Assembly: GCF_029457495.1 (NCBI RefSeq)
Contig: NZ_CP120361.1
Span: 1,628,001-1,692,000 of the forward strand
DNA from: Chelativorans sp. AA-79
Lineage (GTDB): Bacteria; Pseudomonadota; Alphaproteobacteria; Rhizobiales; Rhizobiaceae
Reading direction: 5' to 3'
DNA length: 64,000 nt
Positions 16,765 to 25,106 of the stretch are shown piece by piece. The notes beneath the pieces were generated by a model. It saw only the letters and a list, made by a program, of their open reading frames with translations. It made no database searches and was not told the origin of the DNA. Both the position numbers and the translations under genes were made by a program. Within the stretch, counting starts at the first letter, position 1. Every line of letters begins with the position of its first letter.

Positions 16765-17070
16765 AACCGGGTCCGGACCGGGGATCAGGGAGGGCGGCGG
16801 AGACCTCCCTCCCCAGGATCGGAACCTGGGGATCCGAGGGCCCGCGACAGGCCGGCGGTGCCGGGGTGCTGGGTCAGAGACAGCATCTCGGAAAAAACCG
16901 GGCACCGGGTTCCAGACGGTGCCAGGCAACCGCGGAGAAGCCGCTAGGGTTCTCCTCCGGCCCGGCAGAGACCACCCCCTTCATTGGGTGCAGCCGGGAA
17001 GGAGAAGGGTCCGAGTGACCGGCCGAGGTCGGGACAGACTCCGGCGGGGCGCGTTGGAAGCGCCTTAAAA
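16765..17070. ncRNA. candidate structured RNA or hairpin array in the convergent gap
   Basis: The 833-base gap between two convergent genes (16492-17324) contains no credible coding frame. Its centre has at least six strong hairpins in 300 bases: GGGAGG/CCTCCC (16788-16810), CCCCAGG/CCTGGGG (16811-16831), an 11-pair stem CCGGGGTGCTG/CAGCATCTCGG (16861-16891), GGCACCG/CGGTGCC (16900-16923), a nested set TTCTCCT/AGGAGAA with CCCGGC/GCCGGG and CACCC/GGGTG (16949-17007), and GGCGC/GCGCC (17049-17064). The last is followed by TTAAAAAATTAATT. The two neighbouring loops GGTCAGAGA and GGTTCCAGA look related. No match to RNase P, tmRNA, SRP, 6S or a known riboswitch was recognised. The strand is undetermined. 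Confidence 0.45.
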
Positions 17071-17324
17071 AATTAATTGAGTGGCGTGGACAACGCGCCC
17101 CGCTTCCCAGGTTCTTTGACAATGGCCAGACGCGAAAGCGGGCGTGGCGACGGTGAAGCATGACCACCGTTCTCCGCGGAAGGCGGGACGAAGGATGTCG
17201 AGACGGGAACCCGGTCGGCGCCCGACGGTCTCGCGGCCAATGGAGCCTGGGCAGCCCTTCGGGCTTCGTGACGACGGCGAGGCGGTTCCTCGACAATCAG
17301 GATACGAGCCGGGCGCGGCGCCTG

Positions 17325-18173
17325 TCAGAACACGCCTTTGAAACCGAGCCACAACTGGCCTTCCGCCTGGACAAGCGGCCGCGGCTGGCCTTTCTTGCCG
17401 GTGAAGTCCAGGAAGAATTTGCCGTCGCCCCAGGCGCCGAAGACCACGTTCGGCTTGCCGCCCGCGCCCTCGCTCACGCGGATGGAGAAGGCCGCGTTTC
17501 CCTTCACGCCGATGCCCGTGGGGTCGAACGGATCGAACACGGGCTCCGCGCCCCAGTCGAAGCCGGTGCCCGGCGGCGAGATCTTCTTTTCCGGGTTCGG
17601 CACCTTGTTGATGAGGAACACCTTGAACTTCGAGTTGACCGGCAGGTCGTCGATCAGGTCGATGATCGCCAGGCGGCTCGCCACCGCCGGGTCGAGAGGG
17701 TCTTTCCTCGTCGGGATCGTGATGTCGAGGCCGAGCACGTTGGCGGGCGCGTTGAATTCCGGGAGGATGGTCAAGTGAGGCGGCAGGAGCGTGAAGCTGC
17801 CGCCGAGCGTGAAGGGCGGCGGCACGGGGAAGGGCGGTCCCGGCCACTGCAGCGGCGGGACGAGCCGCGGCGGCTTGATGCCGACCTGCCGCGGGCCGCC
17901 GAAGGCCGGCGGGGTGAGCGCCATATTGGGCATGAAGGCGAGGGGGACGGTCAGCCGCGTCGTCTCGTAGAGCTCGCCCTGCGTGCGGGGACCCGCGAGC
18001 CCGTCGACCGTAAGCTTGTTGGCCCGCTGGAACTCCCTCACCTTCGCGTCCGTCTTCGGCCCGAAGATGCCGTCCACCCTCAGGCGCTCGCCGCGCCGGA
18101 TGTGGAAGTTGAGAGCGTCCTGCAGGGCGCGGACGTCCTGTCCGGTCATGCCTCGCGAAAGCGTACGCGACAT
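17325..18173 (-). CDS. peptidoglycan-binding (PG_binding_1) protein of the T6SS locus
   Basis: This 282-residue protein has no signal peptide. Residues 5-68 form a clear PG_binding_1 domain (GMTGQDVRALQDALN, then VDGIFGPKTDAKVREFQ and VDGLAGPRTQGELY). A very Pro/Gly-rich region follows (residues 85-150). The C-terminal part of about 130 residues is unassigned and rich in short beta-like segments (KFKVFLINKV, AAFSIRVSEG, KFFLDFTG). Without a signal peptide, a wall-binding protein must be exported another way. The T6SS next to it is the obvious candidate, so this could be an effector or wall-targeting accessory. A short unknown protein lies just upstream on the same strand and could be its partner. 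Confidence 0.75.
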   Translation of the reverse strand: MSRTLSRGMTGQDVRALQDALNFHIRRGERLRVDGIFGPKTDAKVREFQRANKLTVDGLAGPRTQGELYETTRLTVPLAFMPNMALTPPAFGGPRQVGIKPPRLVPPLQWPGPPFPVPPPFTLGGSFTLLPPHLTILPEFNAPANVLGLDITIPTRKDPLDPAVASRLAIIDLIDDLPVNSKFKVFLINKVPNPEKKISPPGTGFDWGAEPVFDPFDPTGIGVKGNAAFSIRVSEGAGGKPNVVFGAWGDGKFFLDFTGKKGQPRPLVQAEGQLWLGFKGVF

Positions 18174-18281
18174 CTGCCTTCCTCCAATAGGCCCACCCAG
18201 GACTCCCGGCGCCCTGCGTGCCGAATTCCTCGCCTCTCCCGGCGGCCGCGAGGGCCGGCAGGAATATGTCTCAGGCCCGCG

Positions 18282-18725
18282 TCAAGAATAGCGGCTTTGC
18301 GGGTAGCCGGTTATCTCGGCGACGACAAAGCCGGGAACTCCCGGCTTGGCGATCCGCCACTGCGGAACACCTTTTCCCGGCGGATACTGAACGTCCGGAT
18401 CAAGATCGGCGTGAGGGATATTGGGCAGGAACTTGATCAGGCTTTCGGGACCGGAAAGCGCCCAACTCTCCCGCGCCAATCGTCGGAGGACGCCGTAATC
18501 GAGCCCGGAAGGAGGACGGTGACGATGTTCGGCCACCTGGGAGTAGCCTGCGGTCTCGAAGTCGTTCACGCCAGGCAACATGCGCGGTTTGGCAACGGTC
18601 ACCCCCTTGGAGAAGCGTCCGGCGGCGAAGCCGAGGAGCCGCTCCAACTCGGCCAACGTACGGCCGCAGACATACTTCTCCTTGGTCACGTAACCGGAAA
18701 TCGTAATCGGGTCGTTGACCCTCAT
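18282..18725 (-). CDS. uncharacterised protein downstream of tssH
   Basis: This 147-residue soluble-looking protein starts MRVNDPITISGYVTKEKYVCG, with no membrane segment, signal peptide or known domain. It is nine bases after the tssH stop and so the first gene of the locus after the ATPase, followed by the peptidoglycan-binding protein. The middle is basic and His/Pro-rich (VAEHRHRPPSGLDYG). Both an adaptor and a small effector are possible; nothing in the sequence decides between them. Codon use looks like that of its neighbours, so the frame is probably real. Confidence 0.6.
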   Translation of the reverse strand: MRVNDPITISGYVTKEKYVCGRTLAELERLLGFAAGRFSKGVTVAKPRMLPGVNDFETAGYSQVAEHRHRPPSGLDYGVLRRLARESWALSGPESLIKFLPNIPHADLDPDVQYPPGKGVPQWRIAKPGVPGFVVAEITGYPQSRYS

Positions 18726-18734
18726 GGCCTCCTC

Positions 18735-21440
18735 CTACCGCACCTCGTAGGCAAACTTCCCATCGGTCACGTCCACCTTCGCGCTGGCGATCTCCTCCTT
18801 CTCCAGCGCCCGGTTGAGGAAGTGCCGCGACAGCTCAGGCAACAGCGTATTCGTGATGATGTTGTCGATCATCCGGCCGCCCGAATCCGGGTCGTTGCAT
18901 TGGGAGACGATGTGCTCCACCACGCCGTCCGAATAATCGAACGCGGCATTGTGGTTCTCCGCGATGCGCTTTCGGATGCGGTCGAGCTGCAGCCGCACGA
19001 TGCCGGAGAGCATCTCGTCCGACAGCGGGAAGTAGGGGATCGTCACGATGCGGCCGAGAAGCGCGGGTGGGAAGACCTGTGTGAGAGAGGGCCTGAGCGC
19101 GGCGCTCAGCTCTTCCGGCTCCGGCCGCGTCTTCCCATCCTCCGCCATCTGCATGATGACCTCGGTGCCGACATTGGAGGTGAGGATGATGAGCGTGTTC
19201 TTGAAATCGATGCGCCGGCCGGTGCCGTCTTCCATCTGCCCTTTGTCGAAGACCTGGAAGAAGAGCTCGTGCACGTCCGGATGCGCCTTCTCCACCTCGT
19301 CGAGCAGAACCACGCTGTAGGGCTTCCGGCGCACCGCCTCGGTGAGCCGGCCCCCCTCGCCATAGCCCACATAGCCGGGCGGGGCGCCCTTCAGGAGCGA
19401 AACCGTGTGCGCCTCCTGGAACTCCGACATGTTGATGGTGATGATGTTCTGCTCGCCGCCGTAGAGCGCCTCGGCCAGCGCCAGCGCCGTCTCCGTCTTG
19501 CCCACGCCCGAGGGGCCGCAGAGCATGAAGACGCCGATCGGCTTGTTGGGGTTGTCGAGCTTGGCGCGGTTGGTCTCGATGCGCCGGGCGATCATCTCCA
19601 GTCCGTGACCCTGGCCGACCACGCGCCGGCTGAGGATTTCGGCAAGCTGCAGGATCGTCTGCACCTCGTCCTTCACCATGCGGCCAACGGGGATGCCCGT
19701 CCAGTCGGAGACCACGGAGGCGATCGCCTGCTCGTCCACATGCGGGTAGATCATGCGCGTTTCGGGATCGAATTCGTCGAGGCTCGAAAGCCGCTGGCGC
19801 AGTTCCCCGCGCGCCGCATCGACGTCTTCCGGGACGATGGCCGGCTCGTCGTCTCCCGGCCCCTCGCCGTCAGCCGCCGGCTTCGCGGCGGCTCCCGCCG
19901 CGATCTTGGCGCGCAGGGCGTTGATCTCGTCGACGATCGCCCTTTCCTTGGCGAGATCCGCCTCCTTGGCGGCGAGCTTCTCCCGCGTCGCGGCGATCTC
20001 CTCCTTGAGCTCGCCGAGGCGTTTCTCGTCGGTGCGGCCAAGCTCGTTCTCCCGCTCCAGCGCGGCAAGCTCCTTCTCGTGCGCTTCGATGGCCACCTTG
20101 AGGTCCGCGATCGCGGCGGGCGTGGTGCTCTGGCTGATGGCCACCCGCGCCGAGGCCGTATCGAGCAGGCTCACCGCCTTGTCCGGCAGTTGCCGCGCCG
20201 GGATATACCGGGCGGAAAGCTTCACCGCCGCCACCACCGCCTCGTCGGAGATGCGCACGCCATGATGCTTCTCCATAGGCTCCAGGATGCCGCGCAGCAT
20301 GTAGATGCACTTGTCTACCGACGGCTCGTCCACGTTGACGGGCTGGAAGCGCCGGGTCAGCGCCGGGTCCTTCTCGAAATATTGCCGGTACTCGGCCCAG
20401 GTGGTGGCGCCGATCGTCCGGAGTGTTCCCCGCGCGAGCGCGGGCTTCAACAGGTTCGCCGCATCGCCCGTGCCCTGCGCCCCGCCGGCGCCGATCAGCG
20501 TATGCGCCTCGTCGATGAAGAGGATGATGGGCGTGGGAGAGGCCTGCACCTCGTCGATCACGGAACGCAGGCGCTGCTCGAACTCGCCCTTCATGGACGC
20601 GCCAGCCTGCATCAGCCCGATGTCGAGCGCACAGAGCCTCACGCCTCTCAGTTGCGGCGGCACGTCGCCGGAGGCGAGCCGCTGCGCAAAACCCTCGACA
20701 ACGGCCGTCTTGCCGACGCCCGCCTCGCCGGTGAGGATCGGGTTGTTCTGGCGGCGGCGCATGAGCACGTCGATTACCTGGCGGATTTCATCGTCGCGCC
20801 CGACGACCGGGTCCATGCGGCCTGCAGCCGCATTGGCAGTCATGTCGACGGAGAAGCGGTCGAGCGCGGTGGTGCCGCGCTTGGCGCCGTCCCCGGAGGC
20901 GGCGGCCGCGGCAGCCGTGCCCGCCGCCGCAAGGCCGGAGCCGTCCATCGGGCGCAGGTTCTCCTCGTCCGACTGCGCCCACAGCCGCCCCGCCTCCGCC
21001 ACCAGCCGGTCGGCGTCGATCTGTCCCAATGCCTTCGATATCTGCTGGAAGGCGCGGCGCAGCTCGACCGATTTCAGCGCGGCGACAAGGATATGGCCGG
21101 TGCGGATCTGCGTCTCGCCGAAGAACAGTGTGGCATAGTGCCAGCCCCGGTCCAGGCAATCCATGATCTGGTTGGAGATGCCGGGCATCTCCGTCTCGTT
21201 CTTGCGGAAACCGTTCACCGTGTCGGCAAGGTCCTTCAGGATGCGCGCACGGTCTATCCCATAGTGATCCAGCGTCACCGAGACATCGGACCGGTCGTTG
21301 GACAGGATGTGCAGGAGCCAATGGGCCAGCTCCACATTGCGGTTGCCGGCGCCCTTGGCGTGGCGCAAGGAGCGCATGAAGGCATCATAGCCGACCCGGT
21401 TCAATTTACCGGTTACGGTTTCAAGGCTGATGTCGCTCAC
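18735..21440 (-). CDS. tssH: TssH (ClpV) AAA+ ATPase recycling the T6SS sheath
   Basis: This 901-residue protein has an N-terminal Clp-N double-helix repeat (ELAHWLLHIL, HILVAALKS) that in ClpV binds the contracted sheath protein. The first AAA+ module carries Walker A GEAGVGKT, Walker B ILFIDEAHT and an R-finger region. A coiled middle domain of about 110 residues follows, then a second AAA+ module with GPSGVGKTETAL and VVLLDEVEKAH, and a C-terminal Clp-D2-small domain. It disassembles contracted TssB/TssC sheaths for reuse. GTG 21440 is chosen: GGAGGGG lies eight bases upstream and the protein then begins VSDISLETV as in homologues. It overlaps tssG by 20 bases. Confidence 0.96.
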   Translation of the reverse strand: MSDISLETVTGKLNRVGYDAFMRSLRHAKGAGNRNVELAHWLLHILSNDRSDVSVTLDHYGIDRARILKDLADTVNGFRKNETEMPGISNQIMDCLDRGWHYATLFFGETQIRTGHILVAALKSVELRRAFQQISKALGQIDADRLVAEAGRLWAQSDEENLRPMDGSGLAAAGTAAAAAASGDGAKRGTTALDRFSVDMTANAAAGRMDPVVGRDDEIRQVIDVLMRRRQNNPILTGEAGVGKTAVVEGFAQRLASGDVPPQLRGVRLCALDIGLMQAGASMKGEFEQRLRSVIDEVQASPTPIILFIDEAHTLIGAGGAQGTGDAANLLKPALARGTLRTIGATTWAEYRQYFEKDPALTRRFQPVNVDEPSVDKCIYMLRGILEPMEKHHGVRISDEAVVAAVKLSARYIPARQLPDKAVSLLDTASARVAISQSTTPAAIADLKVAIEAHEKELAALERENELGRTDEKRLGELKEEIAATREKLAAKEADLAKERAIVDEINALRAKIAAGAAAKPAADGEGPGDDEPAIVPEDVDAARGELRQRLSSLDEFDPETRMIYPHVDEQAIASVVSDWTGIPVGRMVKDEVQTILQLAEILSRRVVGQGHGLEMIARRIETNRAKLDNPNKPIGVFMLCGPSGVGKTETALALAEALYGGEQNIITINMSEFQEAHTVSLLKGAPPGYVGYGEGGRLTEAVRRKPYSVVLLDEVEKAHPDVHELFFQVFDKGQMEDGTGRRIDFKNTLIILTSNVGTEVIMQMAEDGKTRPEPEELSAALRPSLTQVFPPALLGRIVTIPYFPLSDEMLSGIVRLQLDRIRKRIAENHNAAFDYSDGVVEHIVSQCNDPDSGGRMIDNIITNTLLPELSRHFLNRALEKEEIASAKVDVTDGKFAYEVR

Positions 21441-22497
21441 CGGATTCCCCTCCAGTTGTCTCGGCGGCCGTCCTGTTTTTCTTGGGTTTTCTTCCGCTCG
21501 AGCGTCGCATTTCCAGCGGGCTGAAACGTGCATCGCGATAGTAGACCGTCTCGCCCCTTTCGGGCTTTGCAGGCGCGATCCACGACGTCCATCCAAGCTC
21601 GCCTGAGCGTCCCAGTTCGACAGCCGGCGCATGCTCTGCCCGTAACGCCAACTCTACGTCAAAATCAAAACGGTGACCAATGTAAAAGAAAACAAGATCG
21701 GCCAGTTGATCCGAAAGATTTCCGCCGGGCAAAAACTTGCGATACTGCTCGAGATTCTTGGCGGCGATGCGAATGCGGATCTTGTCGTTGATACTGTAGG
21801 CACGCGAACCGAGAAACGTATCCTGACCGAGGGTGGAGCCCATGGTGCCGAGAGCCAAGCGGTCTCCGGGCTCGAAGATGAGCCAGCTTCCGATCCGCTC
21901 CACGACCTCAATCCCGACCTCGAACATGGCCTCGAGCATCTGCCTGAGGCGGGCAGCGCTCTTGACCTGCCCCCCGGCGAGCCCGGCGAACGAGACCTTG
22001 GCGATGTCTCTTACCGTATCGCGGTTACGGAAAGGCTCGCTGCCGATCCCGGCCATCGAGCCGACATAAGCGAAGAACCGGTCGGCATCGGGACGCTCGT
22101 GCTGGGAGATGGGCCGCGCGTCCGCCCATGCGCGATAGAAGAGCTGCTGGAACCGGTTTGCGATGATGTCGGTGAAGCGCGCGAAGGAGGGATCGTGCTG
22201 TGTCGCCCACGTATATGCCTCGATCGTCGTGGTGAGCGGCAGCGCGCCCTGGGGACCGAAGAAGCCCAGGAAGCGGGTCTTTATCCTCGCTGGCCCACCG
22301 GGCCGGTCCTCATAAGCGGAAAGGTTCGAAGCCGGAAACTCGAGGAACGGATCCTGGCCAAGGCGGAGAATATCCTCCGCGGGCACCTTGCTGTCGCCGA
22401 TGCGCGGCTTGTTCGGCTCCGATCGCTCGAATTCACGCAGCACCGCAAAGAAATCGAAGCGGTGCGGTTCTTCGCGCAAATCCTTGCGGTAGCTCAT
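21421..22497 (-). CDS. tssG: TssG (ImpH/VasB) T6SS baseplate protein
   Basis: This 358-residue protein begins MSYRKDLREEPHRFDFFAVLREFER, then has a PRIGDSKVPAEDILRLGQ segment and FLGFFGPQGALPLTTTIEAY, both diagnostic for the TssG family. TssG and TssF together form the wedge of the baseplate with TssE and TssK. The start ATG shares four bases (ATGA) with the tssF stop, so tssF-tssG are translationally coupled. The end overlaps tssH. The C-terminus has an extra Lys/Arg and Glu/Gly-rich tail of about 30 residues with no assigned role. Family assignment is firm. Confidence 0.94.
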   Translation of the reverse strand: MSYRKDLREEPHRFDFFAVLREFERSEPNKPRIGDSKVPAEDILRLGQDPFLEFPASNLSAYEDRPGGPARIKTRFLGFFGPQGALPLTTTIEAYTWATQHDPSFARFTDIIANRFQQLFYRAWADARPISQHERPDADRFFAYVGSMAGIGSEPFRNRDTVRDIAKVSFAGLAGGQVKSAARLRQMLEAMFEVGIEVVERIGSWLIFEPGDRLALGTMGSTLGQDTFLGSRAYSINDKIRIRIAAKNLEQYRKFLPGGNLSDQLADLVFFYIGHRFDFDVELALRAEHAPAVELGRSGELGWTSWIAPAKPERGETVYYRDARFSPLEMRRSSGRKPKKNRTAAETTGGESGERHQP

Positions 22498-23861
22498 AGG
22501 ACCCTGCCCGTGCCGCCGCGCGGCGGCCATCGTTTCACGATTCCGCGCTGCCGGGATTCGATCACCGTCTGGGTGAAGCTGTTGATGGACGCATATTCGG
22601 CGAAGAAACGGTCGAGAACCGCTCCCAGAATCATGATGCCGGTACCTTCGAACGCCTTCTCGTCCAGAAGGACCGTGACCTCGATGCCGCGGGCGGCATT
22701 GAAGCCGTCCTCCTGGCGGATGCGGCGCACGATCGGCCGCGAAGAAATCCCCTGGATGCCGCGCAGGCGGCTTTCGGTCACGATATCGGAGAGATCGGTG
22801 AACAGGCTCAAAAGCTCGCGCAGGCCGCCGGCGCGATCCCTGCTGTCGCGGTCAACGAGCCCCAGATGATTAAGGGAAAGCAGGTTGATGAGCTTCCACG
22901 CGATCTCGCCGGATGGGACCGTGCTGCGGTGGCGCCGCTCAAGATGAACGATGGATTCGCGCGGGGGCGTCGGGCCCGCGATGCAGCGCAGGGGGAGGGA
23001 GGTATCCTCGGTAAGGAAGAAGTCGGCACCCGCTTCGCCCACCGGCAGGTGCTCGGGCAAATGACGATTGGAGACCAACGCGCGCAGGCTCAGCTCGTGC
23101 GCCCGATCGTCATCATCGATGCCGTTCGGCTCACGAAGCGAGAGGAACATATCCGTTCCCGAATACTGGGTTGCCGAGCCACGCTGCCGCTCGCGCACCG
23201 TTTCTTTCCGGGGCAGGCGTCGGACGGTATAGAACAGAGCATCGTTCAGGCGAATGTCGCCCGGGGGAAGGCTGTAGAGGGGAAAGACCCGGACCTTCTC
23301 CCGTGCGCCCGTGTAGTGGGCGAAAACGTCGAGAATGCGATGCGCTTCGAAATCGAGCGGGCGGCTGCGGTCGGGCACGATGTGGTGCTCGTGCTCGTGC
23401 CGGCTGAGCGGGATGCGGCTCAGTTGCATCTCGAAAAGATTGACGGCAGGCGCGGAATACAACGAGAAGGACGACCGGTTTACCACGGAGGCAAGACGCG
23501 GAACGGCCGCATCGAACTCGAACAGGAGATCGAAAGCGGGAGCACCGACCGGAGCAAGCACCCGCCGCAGACCCTCAAGCCGAAATCCGGTGAATTTCTG
23601 CGGGAAGGCGAAGAAATCGCGCAGGAGCGAGAAGCCACAAAAGACACGTGGCTCCTGGCCGAGCAGTGCTTCGTCGGGCGAAAAGCCGAACTGCTGCAGA
23701 AGGCCGGGAGGTGCCGCGGTGACTTGCGCATCGCCGAAGGCATCGAGCCAGCGGATGCTCACGCGCCGGCAGTTGGCGAAGAGCTGCTCGTAGAGTGCGG
23801 CGGTGTCGACCGCCGTTCCGAGCATGTGGACGGGCAGGGTGTCCAGCGGCAGTGCGTTCAC
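22494..23861 (-). CDS. tssF: TssF (ImpG/VasA) baseplate protein, C-terminal part of a split gene
   Basis: These 455 residues match the middle and C-terminal part of TssF, which is normally one chain of about 600 residues: ALYEQLFANC near the start, DFFAFPQKFTGFRLEGL, TQYSGTDMFLSL and INLLSLNHLGL. The frame opens with GTG inside the stop of the upstream half (GTGA overlap), so it could be made by reinitiation. Alternatively one base has been gained or lost in the C-rich tract just before it (near 23862-23880), by mutation, programmed slippage or sequencing error. The remaining tss genes look intact, which argues for a functional product either way. Confidence 0.9.
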   Translation of the reverse strand: MNALPLDTLPVHMLGTAVDTAALYEQLFANCRRVSIRWLDAFGDAQVTAAPPGLLQQFGFSPDEALLGQEPRVFCGFSLLRDFFAFPQKFTGFRLEGLRRVLAPVGAPAFDLLFEFDAAVPRLASVVNRSSFSLYSAPAVNLFEMQLSRIPLSRHEHEHHIVPDRSRPLDFEAHRILDVFAHYTGAREKVRVFPLYSLPPGDIRLNDALFYTVRRLPRKETVRERQRGSATQYSGTDMFLSLREPNGIDDDDRAHELSLRALVSNRHLPEHLPVGEAGADFFLTEDTSLPLRCIAGPTPPRESIVHLERRHRSTVPSGEIAWKLINLLSLNHLGLVDRDSRDRAGGLRELLSLFTDLSDIVTESRLRGIQGISSRPIVRRIRQEDGFNAARGIEVTVLLDEKAFEGTGIMILGAVLDRFFAEYASINSFTQTVIESRQRGIVKRWPPRGGTGRVL

Positions 23862-24445
23862 GGGGGCGCCGGGGGCGTGGCGGCGGGCTTGTCATCCTCC
23901 AGTCGTGTGGTGCGGCGGCGGAAGGAAAGGCGAAGACCCGCGGCCGTGCCTTCCGCCACCTCCAGGCCGAGGGCCTGCAATGGCGCCGGCCCGGAATAAT
24001 ACTCCGCCGTCTCCAGATGCAGCGGCCAGACGGAGAGGGGGGCGGAAAGACGGTAGCGGCAGGAGACACGCCGCTCCTGCTCGACATAGACGGCGTCGAG
24101 ATTGGAGCCTGCCGGAAAATGACGCCCCTCGGCCAGGTTCTTGTCGGCGAAGGGTGGCGTTGCTTCGACGATGATGGCCGAAGGAATCGGCGCCAGGTAG
24201 TCGGGAACAAGCTGGTCGAGCAGGGCTGCGGTGAACTCGGAGAACTCCGACTTCAGCTTCAGTTGCACGCGCGCGGCCAGAAAGGCACTGCCTTGGAAGA
24301 GCGCCTTTATGCCTGGATCCATGTTGTTTTCGGCGAGGCCGCCGAGCCGCTCCGCCACGCCGGGGAATTCCTGGGCGAACTCGCGGGCGTGTTCGTAGAA
24401 GTATTTCAGTTCCTGGTTGTAGAGATTGAGGAACTCGCGGTTCAT
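23858..24445 (-). CDS. tssF: TssF (ImpG/VasA) baseplate protein, N-terminal part of a split gene
   Basis: These 195 residues start MNREFLNLYNQELKYFYEHA, the canonical TssF N-terminus. FPGVAERLGGL and ALLDQLVPDYLAPIPS follow, and the frame ends in a Pro/Ala-rich tail (ATPPAPP) at a TGA where the family normally continues. The next frame, shifted by one base, carries the rest of the protein. The start overlaps the tssE stop by four bases (ATGA), as usual for this operon. The summed length of both halves (about 650 residues) matches a full-length TssF, so no large segment is missing. See the C-terminal entry for the possible explanations. Confidence 0.9.
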   Translation of the reverse strand: MNREFLNLYNQELKYFYEHAREFAQEFPGVAERLGGLAENNMDPGIKALFQGSAFLAARVQLKLKSEFSEFTAALLDQLVPDYLAPIPSAIIVEATPPFADKNLAEGRHFPAGSNLDAVYVEQERRVSCRYRLSAPLSVWPLHLETAEYYSGPAPLQALGLEVAEGTAAGLRLSFRRRTTRLEDDKPAATPPAPP

Positions 24446-24999
24446 GACGTCACCGGAAGCCGCGAGAGCAGGACCTTGCCCGAGGAGATATCGATCTCGG
24501 CGACGAAATCGATGGGCACGTCCGCCGGCCGGCAAGCCATGTCCGCGCTGACGCGGAAGCGGACCCGCTGCTCGACATCGTCGAAAAATTCGTCCCGGGT
24601 AACGACCAGGCTATCCGGGTCGAGACGGGGTTCATGCTGGAGGAGCGCGTCGGCAAGGTATTTCGCGATGTCGTCCACACCTTCCTCGTCGCTGGTAAGG
24701 TGGGTGATGTCCGGAAGGCCGAAATTGAGCACCGACTGCCTGACCCACTCCATGTCGGAAAGATCGACTGCTGAACCGAGGTCGACCGTGTTCACCAAGG
24801 CCAGAAGATCAATGACGAGGTTCCGTTTGAGGCGGACCTCGTCAGTGCCGCGGCGTGCGAGCGAAGCGCGGCTGGTTACGACACGTTCGCCACCAAGCCG
24901 CTCTTCGACGAGTTTTCGCGAATCCCCGGCTTCGAATGCCTCGCGAAAGGCATACATCAGCGGGACCTGGAAGCGGTTTGATTCCCTTTTCTTATTCAT
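24442..24999 (-). CDS. tssE: TssE (gp25-like) T6SS baseplate protein
   Basis: This 185-residue protein has a charged N-terminal extension and a gp25-like domain: RLKRNLVIDLLALVNTVDL, the conserved VRQSVLNFGLPDITHL segment and a C-terminal strand VRFRVSADM. TssE is the sheath-initiating wedge protein of the baseplate. ATG 24999 is used; GTG 25011 would add four residues, and neither has a strong ribosome site. It overlaps the tssF start by four bases. A hairpin and about 100 non-coding bases separate it from hcp upstream, which may let hcp be expressed at a different level. Confidence 0.9.
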   Translation of the reverse strand: MNKKRESNRFQVPLMYAFREAFEAGDSRKLVEERLGGERVVTSRASLARRGTDEVRLKRNLVIDLLALVNTVDLGSAVDLSDMEWVRQSVLNFGLPDITHLTSDEEGVDDIAKYLADALLQHEPRLDPDSLVVTRDEFFDDVEQRVRFRVSADMACRPADVPIDFVAEIDISSGKVLLSRLPVTS

Positions 25000-25055
25000 G
25001 CGGGCCGCCACTGTGACAGGTCACGCCGGGGGTTGAAGTAAACCCGCGCAAGTTC

Positions 25056-25083
25056 GCTGCCTGGTACCCAGGTGGCCGGCAGC
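25056..25083 (-). other. hairpin between hcp and tssE
   Basis: On the - strand, GCTGCC...CCTGG-GTA-CCAGG-CAGC folds into a two-part stem directly after the hcp stop. It lacks a T-run, so it is more likely an mRNA processing or stabilising element, or a partial attenuator, than a classical terminator. This position suits an arrangement in which hcp is made in excess over the baseplate genes. Confidence 0.4.
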
Positions 25084-25106
25084 CTTATCTTATCGGATCG
25101 AGAGCA

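Noticed and set aside
16811..16831. A tRNA-like T-arm (CCAGG-TTCCGAT-CCTGG on the - strand)
   Set aside because: The loop differs from the T-loop consensus (TTCRANY), and no acceptor, D-arm or anticodon arm could be fitted around it.
16869..17045. Short stretches like GTCAGAGACAG resembling the R element of group I introns
   Set aside because: No matching P, Q and S elements and no exon interruption; kept only as an unassigned structured-RNA candidate.
17160..21524. A very long open frame on the + strand (over 1400 codons) opposite tssH and its downstream genes
   Set aside because: Its translation is Arg/Leu/Asp-rich without domains, and the - strand carries full tssH and other conserved genes. 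High GC content produces such antisense frames.
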